NCBI GenBank assembly: GCA_030599445.1
Contig: JAUVOA010000085.1
Location: 1-6,685, forward strand
DNA from: Atribacterota bacterium
Lineage (GTDB): Bacteria; Atribacterota; Phoenicimicrobiia; Phoenicimicrobiales; Phoenicimicrobiaceae
Direction of reading: 5' to 3'
Length of the DNA: 6,685 nt
In this document: one piece after another, positions 4,686 to 6,685 of the stretch
Layout of the letters: each line of letters opens with the position of its first letter
Position numbering within the stretch: position 1 is the first letter of the stretch
Notes under the pieces: generated by a model
Told to the model about the DNA's origin: nothing
The model's database searches: none
The model's input: only the letters and a program-made list of their open reading frames with translations
Program-made: the position numbers and the translations under genes

Positions 4686-6685
4686 ATGCATGGTGAAAGC
4701 AAATATGCCGAAATAGTAATCTTGGAATATAATTTTGATAAAATATTTCACTATTGTATTCCCCAAGATTTAAAAGACCAGATATCCCTCGGCTCGAGAG
4801 TGACCATACCTTTCCGGGGTAAGGTGACTACAGGATGCGTAGTGGGATTTTTGGCGGAATCGGATGTTAAAAACTTAAAGGAAATCCGGCAATTAACAGA
4901 TAAAAAACCTCTCCTTACTCCCCAGGTAATCAAATTAACCAAATGGATTTCTAATTATTATCTCTGTTCCTGGGAAAAGATCTTAAATTATGCTATTCCC
5001 AAGACTCGCAAGGTCTGGCTTAACAAATTCGATATAACAGATATTTCACCCTTAAAGCCCCGGCTACCCGAAGATGATAAATCCTCGGACTACGAAATTA
5101 TATTTTCTGCAGAAGAAGTAAAAGAAAGACCTCTCTTAAAAGATATAGAAAATATTATAAATAATAAAAAGTTAAAAACAGTTTTAATCCGGGGAAACGA
5201 TTTTAACAGCAGGATAAAAATTTATTTAAGGAGTATCCGAAAGACCCTAAAAGAGGGGATGCAGACCATTGTATTGGTTCCTACTGAATCTCATCTATCG
5301 GAATTAGCCGGGCTGCTGGAAAAAGAATTTAAGGATAATATGGTAGTCTTTGATGAAAAGATAGACCAGAAGGCCAAATATCAGAAATGGATTAAAATAA
5401 GAAATTCTCAGATAAATATCGCCCTGGGGATGAGGTCGTCCATATTCGTGCCCTTTGACAGATTAGGTTTGATTATCGTGGAGCGGGAACATAGCAGCCT
5501 GTACAAAGAAGAAAGGTCTCCCCGCTATAATGCCCGGGAAGTGGCTCTAAAACGAGCAGAATTGGAAAACATCCCTCTGATTCTGAGCAGTGAAACACCG
5601 TCGATTGAATCTTACTGGAATGTCCATAAAAATAATTTTCTGGAGGCGGAGCTGAATACCGGAGAGGAAAGAGAAAATCTATTAAAAAAAACCATAATAG
5701 ATATGACCCAGGAAAAATCCAAAAAAAAGATAATAAGCTATGAACTTCAACAAGCCATTTCAAGAAGTTTAAAGAACAAAAGAAAGGTCGTACTTTTTTT
5801 AAACAAGAGGGGTTTCTCGAGTTTTATGATTTGCAGCCAATGCGGACATATACCTAAATGTTCCGATTGCAACACTTCCCTTTCTTATCATTTAGATATT
5901 CAGAAAAAGGCGCAACTGATTTGTCATAACTGCGGAAAAAGGGCAAAAGTAACGGATGTTTGTGGTAAATGTGGCAGTAAAGAGATTCGCCCCCTGGGGA
6001 TGGGAACCCAAAAATTAGAGAGTGAAATCAGGAAGATGTTCACCAGGGCTGAAATAAGGCGCCTGGATCGGGATTCGTTAATTAAAGATGATGATTATCG
6101 GCAAATCCTGGAAGAATTCAATCAGGGAAGTACTGACATATTGATAGGTACCCAGATGGTGTTAAAGGGAGTGGATTTTAATAATGTAGATTTAATAGGG
6201 ATTATCTCCGCTGATACTCTGCTGAATCTGCCGGATTACCGTTCAGGGGAAAAGACCTTTCAGCTGCTTAGTGAAGTTATTTCCTCTTTCAGGGAGATCA
6301 GCTTTCCCAAAGAAGTGATTATTCAGACCTTTAACCCCGAAGACCACTGTATAGTTGCCTTAAAAGAACAGGATTATAACTATTTTTACCAAAAAGAAAT
6401 TGAGTTACGGAAAGAACTGGATTACCCTCCCTTTACCCATATTATTAAAATCGTGATTTTAGGAGAAGAGAAGGAAGCAGTTAAGCAAAGGGCGGAATAT
6501 CTAATCAGTTATTTGGAATCCTTCCGCAAAGGTAAAGAGTCTGCGGAATTTAAATTACTGGGCGATGTAAATATGGTATTATGGAAATCGAGGAACAACT
6601 TCAAGGTACAATTTTTAGTAAAAGTAAAAGATTTGGGAAAATTTAATCAGGCATTTAAGAAAAAATATGATAAAATGTTATCAAA
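4686..6685 (+). CDS. priA: PriA-family replication restart protein, probable pseudohelicase, C-terminus cut by window edge
   Basis: 666 codons are open to the right edge; only a short C-terminal piece should be missing. The family order is clear: 3'-DNA-binding domain (FHYCIPQDL, RVTIPFRGK), helicase lobe 1, eight-cysteine zinc domain, lobe 2, and a C-terminal domain with LDYPPF. The zinc cysteines are all present (C383, 386, 392, 395, 413, 416, 426, 429). The ATPase motifs are not: Walker A GVTGSGKT reads GNDFNSRI (170-177), DEEH reads EREH (266-269), SAT reads SET (302-304), and the QVAGRAGR motif reads EVISSFRE (530-537). Flanking sequence still aligns without gaps (PRYNAREVA, GTQMVLKG-DF). 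PriA loads the replisome at stalled forks; here a DNA-binding and protein-recruiting role without unwinding is inferred. Start: ATG 4686 chosen; an in-frame GTG at 4656 overlaps the coaBC stop as GTGA and would add 10 residues. Neither has a good Shine-Dalgarno. Confidence 0.92.
   Translation, partial: MHGESKYAEIVILEYNFDKIFHYCIPQDLKDQISLGSRVTIPFRGKVTTGCVVGFLAESDVKNLKEIRQLTDKKPLLTPQVIKLTKWISNYYLCSWEKILNYAIPKTRKVWLNKFDITDISPLKPRLPEDDKSSDYEIIFSAEEVKERPLLKDIENIINNKKLKTVLIRGNDFNSRIKIYLRSIRKTLKEGMQTIVLVPTESHLSELAGLLEKEFKDNMVVFDEKIDQKAKYQKWIKIRNSQINIALGMRSSIFVPFDRLGLIIVEREHSSLYKEERSPRYNAREVALKRAELENIPLILSSETPSIESYWNVHKNNFLEAELNTGEERENLLKKTIIDMTQEKSKKKIISYELQQAISRSLKNKRKVVLFLNKRGFSSFMICSQCGHIPKCSDCNTSLSYHLDIQKKAQLICHNCGKRAKVTDVCGKCGSKEIRPLGMGTQKLESEIRKMFTRAEIRRLDRDSLIKDDDYRQILEEFNQGSTDILIGTQMVLKGVDFNNVDLIGIISADTLLNLPDYRSGEKTFQLLSEVISSFREISFPKEVIIQTFNPEDHCIVALKEQDYNYFYQKEIELRKELDYPPFTHIIKIVILGEEKEAVKQRAEYLISYLESFRKGKESAEFKLLGDVNMVLWKSRNNFKVQFLVKVKDLGKFNQAFKKKYDKMLS

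Noticed and set aside
5181..5225. PriA as a broken pseudogene
   Set aside because: There is no stop or frameshift in 666 codons, the zinc cysteines and inter-motif sequence are conserved, and it is in position in the cluster. Loss is confined to the catalytic motifs.
5473..5763. Minus-strand open frame opposite priA
   Set aside because: It is antisense to the conserved PriA core, with no start context or homology that I recognise.

Overview
The window is a bacterial housekeeping locus from an AT-rich genome. Gene order is the one known from Bacillus subtilis (yloA/rqcH, yloC/yicC, remA, gmk, rpoZ, coaBC, priA). Here rqcH is divergent, and the repeats, omega subunit and PriA are unlike Bacillus. 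The low G+C, Bacillus-like order and many short non-coding repeats suggest an uncultured Firmicutes-related or candidate-phylum lineage. An Atribacterota-like or Omnitrophota-like bacterium is only a guess, because no marker here fixes the taxon.

Layout. 1-390 (minus): N-terminal 130 codons of RqcH/NFACT, cut by the window edge. 391-1011: divergent intergenic region with a promoter for each side. Between the promoters lies a mosaic of 7-bp and 8-bp tandem arrays and a pair of palindromes. 1012-4659 (plus): yicC, remA, gmk, rpoZ, coaBC, closely spaced except for a 200-bp repeat patch before coaBC. 4686-6685 (plus): priA, which overlaps or nearly abuts coaBC and runs off the right edge with most of the protein present.

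The genes serve core information processing and cofactor supply: RNA turnover (YicC), a DNA-binding regulator (RemA), GMP to GDP (Gmk), the RNA polymerase omega subunit (RpoZ), coenzyme A synthesis (CoaBC), replication restart (PriA) and rescue of stalled 50S subunits (RqcH).

Three things stand out. (1) PriA has lost its ATPase motifs (Walker A, DEEH box, SAT motif, arginine-rich motif VI) but keeps all eight zinc-binding cysteines, so it looks like a pseudohelicase. (2) A family of 7-bp tandem repeats, consensus about AC-K-M-N-AT, occurs in six arrays near gene starts, always in the orientation of the neighbouring gene. One array lies inside gmk and encodes part of an N-terminal extension. 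(3) The omega subunit has a shortened N-terminus and an acidic tail of about 65 residues built from a 13-residue (39-bp) repeat. No mobile-element gene, CRISPR array, tRNA or rRNA was seen.
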